Assembly (NCBI GenBank): GCA_963833675.1
Contig: CAWHYW010000003.1
Span: 62,001-126,000, forward strand
DNA: 64,000 bases
From: DASQDN01 sp963833675
GTDB lineage: Bacteria; Acidobacteriota; Terriglobia; Bryobacterales; Bryobacteraceae
Reading direction: 5' to 3'
Part shown: one piece after another, positions 1 through 9,238 of the stretch
Layout of the letters: every line of letters starts with the position of its first letter
Position numbering within the stretch: the stretch's first letter is position 1
Notes under the pieces: model-generated
What the model was told of the DNA's origin: nothing
Databases searched by the model: none
The model's input: only the letters and a program-made list of their open reading frames with translations
Translations under genes and position numbers: made by a program

Positions 1-2084
1 CATTTGTCGCGGATCGCTCGCCCCATGCATTCGAAAAAATAGTGGACCGATTGCTCAGTTCTCCACATTACGGCGAGCGATGGGCGCGGCACTGGCTCGA
101 TCTGGCTCGCTACTCTGACGGCCGGAGTGGCGCGCGAGACGACGATCCCTATCCGAACGCCTTTCGTTATCGCGATTGGGTAATCGAGGCGCTCAACAAC
201 GATTTACCGTACGACCTCTTCATCAAGGCCCAGATCGCGGCGGATCAGATGCCGAAAACCCAACGCAAATCGCTGCTGCCGGGACTCGGCTTTCAAACAC
301 TCGGCGAGAGCGATAATGACAGGGTCGATGTAACCACGCGTGTGTTTCTCGGTCTCACTGTGGGTTGCGCGCAGTGCCACGATCACAAGTTCGATCCGAT
401 ACCCACTCGCGATTACTATTCGATGCTGGGCGTGTTCCGAAGCAGCAAGGTCGATGAGTATCCCTTGGCGTCCCCCGACATCATCGAGGCTTATAAGAAA
501 GCCAAGAAAACATCGGATGACAAAAAGGCCGAACTGAAGCTGGCGACAGAACACCAGACTGCGCAAGTGGTCGACATGCTCGCGGCACAGACTTCACAGT
601 TCGTTTTCGCGGCTTGGAGATTGCTCGCAAATCCCAGCCTGAAGCCCGCCGAAATCGCGGCAAAGTATGATTTGGATCCCGAGACTCTCGAACGTTGGGT
701 GAAATATCTGGAGCGTCCTGAACGCGATCACCAGTACATGAGTCGCTGGGACGATCTGATGCGGCGTTCCGGCGGACCTTCGAAGGCGACCGAGGAGGAA
801 GTAAAGGCAGTCGCTAAGGAGATTCACTCTGCTGTAGCAGATGTGTTCTCAGAAAAGAAAGCCATTCAGGATCGAAACTATGTAAAGCTTGGCGGCTTGG
901 AAGGCATGAAGGATACGGACAAGGTCATCGCCACTCTGGTCGAAGCTTTGCCGATAGAGAAGTTCTACTTCTGGCGCGACATGGCATCCGGACCGTATAA
1001 AGTGGAGGATCTCAAGTTTAAAGGCGGAGTCTACTACTACGGCAGCAAGGAAGCGCTCAGGTTTTTGGGACCTTACTGGAAAACCTACATGGAAAGACTT
1101 GAGGCGCAATCGAAAGAGTTGGAGAAGGCAATTCCGCCGCTCTATCCCTTCTGGCATGTGCTCAAGGATTCTGACAAACCGGCCAACATCAAGATCGCGA
1201 TCCGCGGAGACGAATCGAATTTGGGCGAAGAAGCGCCCCGAGCTTTTCTCTCAATCCTCTGCAAAGGCAACCCGTCCCCTTTTCACGACGGCAGCGGCAG
1301 ATTGGAACTGGCAAACGCAATTGCTTCAAAGGACAATCCGCTCACAGCGCGGGTAATGGTGAATCGAATTTGGCAGAGCCACTTCGGCGAGGGCATCGTG
1401 CGGTCTACGAGCAACTTCGGCCAGCTTGGAGACAGGCCGACGCATCCCGAACTACTCGAGTATCTCGCGGCCAGGTTTGTGGAATCAGGGTGGTCGATCA
1501 AGGCGATGCATCGCGAAATGCTCTTGAGTTCGGCATATCAGATGAGTTCTGACGTGAGCGGAGAAGCGGCTGTCAAAGACCCGGACAATCGTCTTTTCTC
1601 TCGCGCGCCACTACAGGAAAGAATGGACGCGGAATCGCTGCGGGATTCAATTCTTGCTGTCGCCGGTTCGCTCGATCCAACGATCGGCGGTCCGTCTCAG
1701 CCGCTGACAGACGAGTACAAGAGACGAACGATCTATGCGACGGTCAGTCGATCGAAGCCCGATCGTACGATGGCGATGCTCGATTTTCCGGATCCGAACG
1801 CAACCTCAGAGCAAAGGACTGTGACCGTCGGCCCGCTGCAGCGCCTGTTCTTTATGAACAGCAAGTTCGTGACCGCTCAATCTAAGCTACTGGCGGATAG
1901 AATTACACAAGAAAGTAGCGATGATCGTCGACGGATTGAGGGTGCATATGATCTTCTGTTCGGGCGGTCGGTAACGGCGCCCGAGATGAAGGCCGGACTC
2001 GATTATGTGAAAAGCGAGAAGGACCCCTGGCCGAAGTACATGCAAGTCCTGCTCGGAACGTCCGAATTCAGCGCAGTCCGATAG
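1..2084 (+). CDS. DUF1549/DUF1553 (PSCyt2/PSD1-type) protein, 5' end cut by the window
   Basis: The frame is open from base 3 to the stop at 2084, so the true start lies upstream. The GTG at 42 is internal: the residues before and after it read as one continuous DUF1549 sequence (ending SSPHYGERWARHWLDLARYSD-like). The N-terminal half is DUF1549, with a CAQCHDHKFDP segment resembling a CxxCH haem or metal motif. The C-terminal half, with NPLTARVMVNRIWQ and GDRPTHPELLEYLA, is DUF1553. Such proteins occur in Planctomycetes and Acidobacteria next to DUF1501 proteins, as here. They are thought to be exported and linked to polysaccharide or sulfated-sugar use, but no reaction is established. The next gene begins 13 bases downstream, so the two are probably co-transcribed. 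Confidence 0.9.
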   Translation, partial: FVADRSPHAFEKIVDRLLSSPHYGERWARHWLDLARYSDGRSGARDDDPYPNAFRYRDWVIEALNNDLPYDLFIKAQIAADQMPKTQRKSLLPGLGFQTLGESDNDRVDVTTRVFLGLTVGCAQCHDHKFDPIPTRDYYSMLGVFRSSKVDEYPLASPDIIEAYKKAKKTSDDKKAELKLATEHQTAQVVDMLAAQTSQFVFAAWRLLANPSLKPAEIAAKYDLDPETLERWVKYLERPERDHQYMSRWDDLMRRSGGPSKATEEEVKAVAKEIHSAVADVFSEKKAIQDRNYVKLGGLEGMKDTDKVIATLVEALPIEKFYFWRDMASGPYKVEDLKFKGGVYYYGSKEALRFLGPYWKTYMERLEAQSKELEKAIPPLYPFWHVLKDSDKPANIKIAIRGDESNLGEEAPRAFLSILCKGNPSPFHDGSGRLELANAIASKDNPLTARVMVNRIWQSHFGEGIVRSTSNFGQLGDRPTHPELLEYLAARFVESGWSIKAMHREMLLSSAYQMSSDVSGEAAVKDPDNRLFSRAPLQERMDAESLRDSILAVAGSLDPTIGGPSQPLTDEYKRRTIYATVSRSKPDRTMAMLDFPDPNATSEQRTVTVGPLQRLFFMNSKFVTAQSKLLADRITQESSDDRRRIEGAYDLLFGRSVTAPEMKAGLDYVKSEKDPWPKYMQVLLGTSEFSAVR

Positions 2085-2096
2085 GAGAAACGTCTG

Positions 2097-3491
2097 ATGA
2101 ACCCGAACGAAGCGTGTTTCACTCGCCGGTCAGTGCTCCGAATGGCGGGGTGCGGTTTTGGCTCGCTCGGACTGGCTGGGACCCTCGCCGCCGCAGGAGA
2201 CAGCGGACCGCTGGCGATCAAAGCTCCCCATTTTCCCGCTAAAGCCAAACACGTCATCTTCCTTTTCATGAATGGCGGAATGTCCCAGGTAGACACTTTC
2301 GACCCCAAGACTGAATTACAGCGCCAGAATGGGAAGCCGTTGCCGGGTCCGCAGGTCAAGACGGATAGCGCCACCGGCAACCTGATGGGCTCTCCATTTC
2401 AGTTCCGGAAGTTTGGACAAAGCGGTATCGAAGTAAGCGAGATATTCCCTCGGGTTGGAACTCTCATCGACGATTTCTGTGTCATCAGATCCTGCTACGC
2501 GGATAACGGAAACCACGGACCATCCCTGATGTTGATGAACACCGGTCATCAATTGGCGGGTCGTCCATCGATGGGCTCGTGGATCACTTATGGCCTGGGT
2601 ACCGCGAACAGAAGCCTTCCCGGCTTCGTATCACTCTGTCCCGGTTATCCGGTGATGGGACCTCGCCTGTGGAGTTCGGGCTTTTTGCCGAACGTCTATC
2701 AGGGTACCTATGTGCCGAACAACGAGCGCACGGCAGAAAAGCTGATTCTCAACATTCGCAACCAATCCCTTTCCACTGAGCAACAGGAACGGCAACTTCG
2801 CTTGATGGATCGCCTGAACCGGCTTTATCTGGGGCATTCGCCGGCGAATTCGAAACTGTCGGCTGGTGTGGAAGCCATGGAGGTTGCGTTCCGAATGCAG
2901 ATGGAAGCTCCGGACGTATTTGATGTCGAAAAAGAAAACGAATCGACACGAACGCGCTATGGCGATACTGACTTTGGCCGCGGCTGCCTGTTAGCGCGTC
3001 GTCTTGTCGAACGCGGAGTTCGAATGGTGCAGGTGTACTTCGGGAACTCGCAGCCATGGGACAGTCATGAAGATATTCATTCCCACCGGGGCCTGGCGCG
3101 CGAAGCTGATCCTGCGATCGCATCGCTAATCGAGGATCTCAAACAGCGAGGTCTCTTTAACGAAACAATAATCATCGTTGGGAGCGAGTTTGGGCGAACG
3201 CCGATGGTCCAGAGCGCAGGCCAGTTGCGCGTAAATCAGGGCCGCGATCACAACGTGCACGGGTTCACTACTCTGTTAGCCGGAGGTGGAGTGAAGGGCG
3301 GCATCACATACGGTGCGACCGACGACTTCGGATTACGGGCAGTAGAAAAGCGTGTGCATCCGCACGATCTTCACGCGACAGTGCTTCATCTCCTCGGGCT
3401 AGACCACACCCGTCTGACCTATCGTTACAGCGGCCGCGATTTCCGCCTGACCGACGTCGCGGGTCAGGTGTTGCGGGACATTCTCGCGTAA
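2097..3491 (+). CDS. DUF1501 domain protein, Tat-exported
   Basis: This 464-residue protein starts at an ATG preceded by GGAGAAA. The N-terminus carries a twin-arginine-like signal (TRRSVLRMAG) followed by a Gly/Ala-rich stretch. The body matches DUF1501, a sulfatase/alkaline-phosphatase-fold family: HVIFLFMNGGMSQVDTFDPK near residue 45, DNGNHGPS, and GSEFGRTPMVQ with a late GRDHNVHGF. Those D/H/N positions are the expected metal-ligand-like residues. It directly follows the DUF1549/DUF1553 gene, the usual partner arrangement, and is followed by a strong hairpin. The substrate is unknown. Confidence 0.92.
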   Translation: MNPNEACFTRRSVLRMAGCGFGSLGLAGTLAAAGDSGPLAIKAPHFPAKAKHVIFLFMNGGMSQVDTFDPKTELQRQNGKPLPGPQVKTDSATGNLMGSPFQFRKFGQSGIEVSEIFPRVGTLIDDFCVIRSCYADNGNHGPSLMLMNTGHQLAGRPSMGSWITYGLGTANRSLPGFVSLCPGYPVMGPRLWSSGFLPNVYQGTYVPNNERTAEKLILNIRNQSLSTEQQERQLRLMDRLNRLYLGHSPANSKLSAGVEAMEVAFRMQMEAPDVFDVEKENESTRTRYGDTDFGRGCLLARRLVERGVRMVQVYFGNSQPWDSHEDIHSHRGLAREADPAIASLIEDLKQRGLFNETIIIVGSEFGRTPMVQSAGQLRVNQGRDHNVHGFTTLLAGGGVKGGITYGATDDFGLRAVEKRVHPHDLHATVLHLLGLDHTRLTYRYSGRDFRLTDVAGQVLRDILA

Positions 3492-3495
3492 ATAG

Positions 3496-3532
3496 AAACG
3501 CCGGTCTCCTTCCGCAACAGAGACCGGCGTTT
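3496..3532. terminator. Bidirectional terminator hairpin between convergent genes
   Basis: A perfect 13-bp inverted repeat (arms 3496-3508 and 3520-3532, AAACGCCGGTCTC and its complement) encloses an 11-nt loop, 5 bases after the DUF1501 stop. The arms start with AAA and end with TTT, so the hairpin has a U-tract-like flank on either strand. It can serve both the rightward DUF1501 gene and the leftward receptor gene ending at 3572. Confidence 0.85.
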
Positions 3533-3571
3533 CATGCTAAGCCCGAAGGCTTAACAGGGCTGAAGTGAGTA

Positions 3572-6500
3572 TCAGAACCGGAACTTCAGACCGAATTGCA
3601 TTCTGCGCATCGGTGTCTGAATAGACCGGATTTCACCGTCGCGAGTGCCGTTCGGAACGATTTGAGTCGTGCTGGAAAAGCTGACTCCGTTGGGGTTACC
3701 GAACCATGGCGTGTTGGTGAAATTGAACGCTTCCCAGCGGAACTGAACGTTATACCGTTCCTTGATCGCGAAGTTCTTGAACAAGGAGAAGTCCAGATTC
3801 CTCTGGCCGGGTCCCCGCATCTGGTCATAGCCTGCGCTGCCCAAATGGCAAAGGTCAGAACGAGAAGCGACCTGACATGTTACACGCTGAAACGCCGCTG
3901 GATTGAACCAAAGCTTGCGCGAAGGACTATCCAGGTTGGGATCTCCGACGACGTCAGGACGGACAGAGCCGTTCGGCAAGCCGACATCCGCCGCTCCCTG
4001 AGTAATCGTGAAGGGGAACCCGGAAGCAATGGTGAGGATGCCATTCATCTGCCATCCCCCGATCAACGTTCCGACAACTCCCTTCAAGTTGCGGCCCGGA
4101 AGATCCCACACGAAGTTGGCGACGGTCCGATGCGTTTGGTCAAACGAATAGACGCCGCGCGACCCACGCCGGTCGCGAGGATTCTGGAAACTGGCGCCTT
4201 CCTGGCCGCCTGCTTCGCCATCTCCGTAGGACTTCGAGTACGTATAAGCGACGCCAAAGGAAAGGCCGTGCGACAGACGTTTGTCGAGCTTCACCTGAAG
4301 GCCGTGATAGAAGCCTTCTCCGTAAGAATCGATATAGCGAATTCGTCCGGTCGACTGGACACCGAGGTCAGGTCGCGCGGGATCGAAAAACTGAGGGTAG
4401 GGCCGAAGGTTCTGCGCAAACACCGGCACGGGAGCGACAGGGTCATTCCAGTTGATGACCGAGTTCCCTATATGAGAAGCTTTGGAACCGGCATAGCCGA
4501 CGCCAAATACCATGTTTCCTGGCAACTCGCGTTGAACGTCGAAGCTCCATTTCCAAACATCGCCGTCCTTGTAATCCGGCGGGAGATAGACGACGTCGAT
4601 AGGTCGTACCACGGCAGCGCCCCCGGTACTGGTTAGGAACGGATCGTTCAAGCTGAGAACCGGCGAAGTGGGAGCGTAGCGAGAAGTCTGGTAATTGACG
4701 ACTTGTCCGTTGGCTGCGTTCACTGGCACGGTTTGAGCCGGTACATACGAAGTCGTATACGCCTGGCTCCCTGCTTTCGGCGGCATCAGATTAAAGATCG
4801 TGAAGGTGTTTAGGTGTTGGATATTGTCGAACCATCCGGCGCCCATACGAATGACCGTTTTTTCGGTCGGTCGAAACGCAATACCGATCCGGGGCATGAA
4901 GAAGCGGACTTGCTGCGCCGTGAGTTTCTTTGCGCCAGCTTCGCCAAGCGCACCCGGGAAAATCGTAGGTATAACTTGGCCGCTGGGAAGTTTGTATCCC
5001 TCGCCACGGCCGATATCGGCTCCGAGACCAGGAATATCGAATGTTCGCCAGAGACCTTGCGTATCCTTTCCCCAGCCGTTGTAATCGAATCGCAGGCCAA
5101 GGTTCACGGTCAGCCGGGAGTTCACTTTGAAATCGTCGTTAATGTATGTTCCCCACCGATTCGCCACCGGGAAAGTGAGCGGGATGCCTTCCGGTGTTTG
5201 GGTATTCTGAGGCCGGCCAAGGAGGAAGCATGCGAACGCATACCCGCAAGTCTGGCTCGAAAAATTGAGCTGCCCCTCCTCGATATTCGCGGCCCCGCGT
5301 TCCATGCTGATGCGGTAGTATTCAAAGCCCGTCTTCAGGGTGTGCTTCCCTTTGACCCAGGTGAAATGCGATGACGGCTGGTACGTATTCATGTTGTCGT
5401 ACCCGTTGCCGGCAGTTTGCTCGGAAAGTGTAAAGGGCAATCCGCCAAAATTCGGAATACCATGTTCGCGGGGTGTCAGCTTGCGGTTCCCGTCACCCGG
5501 AATCCGGAATTGGCCCACTCCGAGCGCATCCATATCAAAGCTTGTATTATCCGTCCGCGGATTGGAGGTGAGGTCATCTGAGATGTTGAAACCGAACCGA
5601 ACTTCCAGGATTTTGCTCGGATCGAATGTGTGAATCCACTGTGTTGCTAGATTGGTGACTTTCGAACTCACAAAGACCGGGATGTTCGGATTGATGTTGT
5701 TGCGCGTCAGGTTTGAGCGATCCCAGGCAAGACGGGCAAATACGCGATTGTTGTCATTGATATTGTGGTCCACTCGCGCGAAATAAGTGTTTACATCCGT
5801 CGGTGTCGGAACGCTTGCCCGGGCGGTGAAATCCTGAATGTCCGACTGAACGAACTGCGCATGCGGCACATACAAGTTGAGAACATTGAGGGCGCCGGGG
5901 TGAATCCGCGATTGCGGAATCACGTTGTTCGGGAAAGGAACACCCGTGTCTGGATCGTAAATCAAAATCGGAGACACAAAGCGGCCATTCGCGATATATC
6001 CATTTTGAAGAGCGGAGAAGTCGCCGTTTCGGAACGCGTCGATCGGGTAATTCGCGGTATTGACCTGTCCTTCCCGAGTCCGGCGGGCTTCATAATTAAC
6101 TGCCCAGAAGGTTTTATTCCTGCCGTTATATAGCTTCGGGATCACCACGGGTCCGCTCAACACGAAGCCGTATTGGTTCTGCCGAAGAGTATTCTTCTTC
6201 AGGCGGGTTGCGCCTGGCGCCAACTCGAAATTCAGAAAATAATTCTCCGCATCGAATACGTCATTGCGAAGAAAATCGAAGAACGTGCCATGCAAAGCAT
6301 TCGTTCCGCTTTTCATCGTGATGTTAACTACTGCGCCACCCCCGAAACCGTACTCTGCGGAGTAGGCGTTGGTTTGGATCTTGAATTCCTCCAGCGCTTC
6401 GATTGAGGGAACGAAGTTGGTGACGTGAATACGCGGATCTTTCGCATCTACACCATCGAGCGAAACCACCTGATGTGTTTCACGAATGCCGTTTGCAATC

Positions 6501-7072
6501 ACGCCGAAGCCTTGGCCGGGAATCGGGAACGCAGCGTTAGCTCCCTCGGACTTCCCGGTACGGATTCCGTACTGTACGCCGGGGACTAGTACTGCCAGAT
6601 TCTGCATGTTGCGCCCGTTCAGCGGAAGTTCGGTGATGCGCCGGTTTTCGACGACCGCGCCGAGTGCCGCGTTTTCCGTGTTCAGCATTACCGCGCTGGC
6701 CGAAACTTCGACGGATTCGGTAATATTGCCGACATCCAGCTTCACGTCCTGTCGTACCTGTGCGGCCGTCTCTACGCGAATGTTTCGGACGGACTCTGTT
6801 TTGAATCCGGCCATCTCGACGCGCAGGTCGTAGTTGCCGACTTGGATCAGAGGAAATGAATAATTGCCCGTCTCGTTCGTCGTTGTGGTCTGCGTCACGT
6901 TCGTGTCGGCGTTGGTCAGAATGACTTTTGCGCCCTGGATCACCGCGCCGGTTGAATCGGAAACCAAGCCTAGTACTGCTTGCGTTGTCGATTGAGCTCG
7001 GGCGATTGGAATTAGCGTCATAGCCGCAATCACGATCACGGCCGCTATCACTTGCAATCTGGAAAACATCAA
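3572..7072 (-). CDS. Oar-like TonB-dependent receptor with carboxypeptidase-regulatory-like domain
   Basis: This 1166-residue outer-membrane protein begins with a signal peptide (hydrophobic VIAAVIVIAAMTLIPIARA, then QS). A CarboxypepD_reg-like beta-sandwich follows at about residues 27-120 (GLVSDSTGAVIQGAKV, ETGNYSFPLIQVGNYDLRVEMAGF). Next is a plug domain with ITELPLNGRNMQNLAVLVPGV and SAEYGFGGGAVVNITMKSGTN. The remainder is a long beta-barrel ending in aromatic GLKFRF, typical of barrel insertion signals. Acidobacteria carry many such Oar/SusC-like proteins of this length, presumed to import oligomers or polymers. The substrate cannot be read from sequence. The gene faces away from the RraA-like gene across 227 bp, and no break is visible. 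Confidence 0.93.
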   Translation of the reverse strand: MMFSRLQVIAAVIVIAAMTLIPIARAQSTTQAVLGLVSDSTGAVIQGAKVILTNADTNVTQTTTTNETGNYSFPLIQVGNYDLRVEMAGFKTESVRNIRVETAAQVRQDVKLDVGNITESVEVSASAVMLNTENAALGAVVENRRITELPLNGRNMQNLAVLVPGVQYGIRTGKSEGANAAFPIPGQGFGVIANGIRETHQVVSLDGVDAKDPRIHVTNFVPSIEALEEFKIQTNAYSAEYGFGGGAVVNITMKSGTNALHGTFFDFLRNDVFDAENYFLNFELAPGATRLKKNTLRQNQYGFVLSGPVVIPKLYNGRNKTFWAVNYEARRTREGQVNTANYPIDAFRNGDFSALQNGYIANGRFVSPILIYDPDTGVPFPNNVIPQSRIHPGALNVLNLYVPHAQFVQSDIQDFTARASVPTPTDVNTYFARVDHNINDNNRVFARLAWDRSNLTRNNINPNIPVFVSSKVTNLATQWIHTFDPSKILEVRFGFNISDDLTSNPRTDNTSFDMDALGVGQFRIPGDGNRKLTPREHGIPNFGGLPFTLSEQTAGNGYDNMNTYQPSSHFTWVKGKHTLKTGFEYYRISMERGAANIEEGQLNFSSQTCGYAFACFLLGRPQNTQTPEGIPLTFPVANRWGTYINDDFKVNSRLTVNLGLRFDYNGWGKDTQGLWRTFDIPGLGADIGRGEGYKLPSGQVIPTIFPGALGEAGAKKLTAQQVRFFMPRIGIAFRPTEKTVIRMGAGWFDNIQHLNTFTIFNLMPPKAGSQAYTTSYVPAQTVPVNAANGQVVNYQTSRYAPTSPVLSLNDPFLTSTGGAAVVRPIDVVYLPPDYKDGDVWKWSFDVQRELPGNMVFGVGYAGSKASHIGNSVINWNDPVAPVPVFAQNLRPYPQFFDPARPDLGVQSTGRIRYIDSYGEGFYHGLQVKLDKRLSHGLSFGVAYTYSKSYGDGEAGGQEGASFQNPRDRRGSRGVYSFDQTHRTVANFVWDLPGRNLKGVVGTLIGGWQMNGILTIASGFPFTITQGAADVGLPNGSVRPDVVGDPNLDSPSRKLWFNPAAFQRVTCQVASRSDLCHLGSAGYDQMRGPGQRNLDFSLFKNFAIKERYNVQFRWEAFNFTNTPWFGNPNGVSFSSTTQIVPNGTRDGEIRSIQTPMRRMQFGLKFRF

Positions 7073-7119
7073 AACCCCTTATTCAGAGAAAGTTCTCGAA
7101 AACGAGATCGAACGCGGAC

Positions 7120-7147
7120 ACCTGCGCCTACGTGAGGTTGCGCAGGT
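7120..7147. promoter_or_regulatory. Inverted repeat in the divergent receptor/RraA intergenic region
   Basis: The arms ACCTGCGC (7120-7127) and GCGCAGGT (7140-7147) are perfectly complementary around a 12-nt loop. A second small hairpin, TCTCG-AAAA-CGAGA (7094-7107), lies closer to the receptor start. Both fall in the leader of the leftward receptor gene and could be an operator or leader-RNA structure. No recognised riboswitch fold was identified. Confidence 0.35.
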
Positions 7148-7299
7148 AGCTCCTCGACTCTCCTGAGATTGGAGAAACTGTACTCCAGACTAAGATCGGA
7201 GTCAAGCCCGAATCGGCTGTATGTCAATCTTTGTGGAGAATTGTGATTCAATGTAACGCATCGAGATTCCACCCAGATAGAGCAGAGGTACTAGTTCCG

Positions 7300-8187
7300 A
7301 TGAGGCTTTTGAAGCCGTTGTTAGCGACAATGCTGGCGTTCGCGCCGATGTATGCCCAGGTCTTCCGCCTGAGCAAAGAGGAGATGATCAAGTACACGGC
7401 GAAAAATCCATTCGACCGTTTTCCCGATGGTCGTCCGAAGGTGGACGACAAAACCCTGGAGCGGGTAAAAGGCCTTTCCCTCGAGGAAGCATGGGGCTTG
7501 CTGCAAAAACATGGCTACAAGCATCAGTTCGCCGGCTGGGACCTGCAGGTATTACATCCCGGACAAAAACTCGTCGGCCGAGCCGTTACCGCTCAATACC
7601 TCCCTGCGCGGCCGGACATGACCGAAGTGCTCGACGCTGAGGCTAAGGCGAACGGCCTCGCAAAGGAGCCGAACCAGAAGGTAATTGATTTACTCGAAGT
7701 GAATGACGTGCCGGTGATTGACATGATGGGGGCGGGTCCTGGACACACGTTTGGCGGCGACAACCTTCACGCCGCAATTTTCGGCCGAACCAAAACGGGC
7801 GCCGTTATTGACGGGATGATTCGCGATCTCGAAGGGATTGCTGAACTGCCGACTCAGGTGTACTACCGGAGAGCGCATCCTTCCGCTGTCGCCGAGGTGA
7901 GTGTCGCGGGAATAAATATTCCGGTCAAAATCGGCGAAGCGATCGTAATGCCTGGCGACGTGGTATTGGGAGACCGCGAAGGCGTCATTTTCATTCCGCC
8001 TCACCTTGTGAAGCAAATCGTGGACGAAGCCGATTTAACTCACATTCACGACGAGTGGACCAAGGCGAAATTCCTCACCGGCAAATATCGCGCCAGTGAA
8101 TTGTACGGAGGCTCCGGGCTCACACCCGAACTCAAGAAAGAGTACGACGAGTATGTAAAAAAGCGCCTGGCTGAGATCAGGAAATGA
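7300..8187 (+). CDS. RraA/HMG-aldolase-like family protein, secreted
   Basis: This 295-residue protein is counted from the ATG at 7300, chosen because MRLLKPLLATMLAFAPMYAQ forms a signal peptide and AGAGG lies upstream. The mature part has the RraA-like fold: DVPVIDMMGAG, GGDNLHAA, GAVIDGMIRD and GDVVLGDREGVIFIPP. The Asp/Arg pattern resembles the metal-binding site of 4-hydroxy-4-methyl-2-oxoglutarate aldolases and RraA. An exported RraA-like protein is unusual compared with the cytoplasmic RNase E regulator, so a lyase or dimethylmenaquinone-methyltransferase-annotated relative is more likely. It overlaps the next gene by 4 bp (ATGA), so they are translationally coupled. Confidence 0.82.
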   Translation: MRLLKPLLATMLAFAPMYAQVFRLSKEEMIKYTAKNPFDRFPDGRPKVDDKTLERVKGLSLEEAWGLLQKHGYKHQFAGWDLQVLHPGQKLVGRAVTAQYLPARPDMTEVLDAEAKANGLAKEPNQKVIDLLEVNDVPVIDMMGAGPGHTFGGDNLHAAIFGRTKTGAVIDGMIRDLEGIAELPTQVYYRRAHPSAVAEVSVAGINIPVKIGEAIVMPGDVVLGDREGVIFIPPHLVKQIVDEADLTHIHDEWTKAKFLTGKYRASELYGGSGLTPELKKEYDEYVKKRLAEIRK

Positions 8188-9224
8188 GCATGTTCCGACT
8201 CCCCTATATAATTGCGTTGTTGCTGATTGCGCAGGCCCTTGCGGCCAAAACGCATGAAATCTATCCCGATCACCATTCGCGTATCTTTTCGGCACAACTC
8301 GAACCGGTATTACGTGTTCACTCCGGCGACACAGTCATAACTAAAACGTGGGACTCCGGAGGACAGGACCAGGCCGGCGTCCGTCACATCCAGCATCCTT
8401 ACGTCTATCCGGAATCCGGCAATCCTCTGATGGGACCGTTCTACATCGAAGAGGCCGAAGTCGGCGACGCGCTCGAAGTGCATATCGACAAGCTGCGGCT
8501 GAATCGGAACTGGGGATATACTTCGTATCGACTGAGTCCCGACATATTGACGTCATCCGCCGCAGAAGCCCAGTACAAGAATTTCTACAAAATGGACGTA
8601 TTGCGGCCGCAGCGCGCCGACTTAATTCCCTGGGATCTGGACCTTAAAAAGCAAACGGCGAGTCCCAGGCTTTTGCAAAGCTCGGGTTATAAGTTCGAGA
8701 TTCCCGTGAAACCGATGCTTGGCTGCATTGGTGTGGGTACGGCGGGTTACGAGGTGATGTCTTCCGGTCCTGCCGGTTCGCATGGCGGCAACATGGATTA
8801 CAACGACGTTGTCGAAGGCGCCACTCTGTATTTCCCGGTCTTTCATAAAGGCGCGTACTTTTATGTTGGTGACGGTCACGCTGTGCAGGGTGACGGAGAG
8901 GGTCTCGGCAACGGGGTTGAGACTTCTCTCGACGTGCAGTTCACCGTCAAGGTACATAAAAAGAAACAATTGGATATGCCCCGATTGGTGAACGATGAGT
9001 ACATCGTCTCGATCGGAAGCCAGCCGGAATTCCACAGCAGCATGGATTTCGCCCTGCGTGCCGCAAACGCCGATATGTTGCACTGGCTAACCAGCGAATA
9101 CAAACTGACCGCTCCGGAGGCGAACCTGCTTTTTGGCGCCGTAGTACAGCACAAAATCGCGACCTACTTCGGTACGGTTGCCACTTTGATTCCTCGGAAA
9201 TATCTGCCGAAGACAGCCGAGTAA
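8184..9224 (+). CDS. Acetamidase/formamidase family protein, secreted
   Basis: This 346-residue protein has an N-terminal signal peptide (PYIIALLLIAQALAA) and then the FmdA/AmdA fold. It shows HSGDTVITKTWDSGGQD, NPLMGPFYIEEAEVGDALEVHI, PMLGCIGV, and GGNMDYNDVVEGATLYFPVF with GDGHAVQGDGE. These match the conserved Asp/His/Glu metal-site segments of acetamidases, which release ammonia from formamide, acetamide or related short amides. Export suggests extracellular or periplasmic amide hydrolysis. It is coupled to the RraA-like gene by an ATGA overlap and followed 15 bp later by a PIG-L gene. Confidence 0.9.
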   Translation: MSMFRLPYIIALLLIAQALAAKTHEIYPDHHSRIFSAQLEPVLRVHSGDTVITKTWDSGGQDQAGVRHIQHPYVYPESGNPLMGPFYIEEAEVGDALEVHIDKLRLNRNWGYTSYRLSPDILTSSAAEAQYKNFYKMDVLRPQRADLIPWDLDLKKQTASPRLLQSSGYKFEIPVKPMLGCIGVGTAGYEVMSSGPAGSHGGNMDYNDVVEGATLYFPVFHKGAYFYVGDGHAVQGDGEGLGNGVETSLDVQFTVKVHKKKQLDMPRLVNDEYIVSIGSQPEFHSSMDFALRAANADMLHWLTSEYKLTAPEANLLFGAVVQHKIATYFGTVATLIPRKYLPKTAE

Positions 9225-9238
9225 AAGGAGTTATCACG

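Noticed and set aside
3596..4636. A 346-residue frame on the plus strand
   Set aside because: It lies antisense inside the receptor barrel (3572-7072), has no recognisable motif and follows the codon pattern of the real gene.
7120..7147. Riboswitch in the receptor leader
   Set aside because: Only simple hairpins are visible; no conserved aptamer motif could be matched.
7300..8187. RNase E inhibitor RraA
   Set aside because: The protein has a signal peptide and is longer than RraA, so a cytoplasmic RNase E role is unlikely despite the shared fold.
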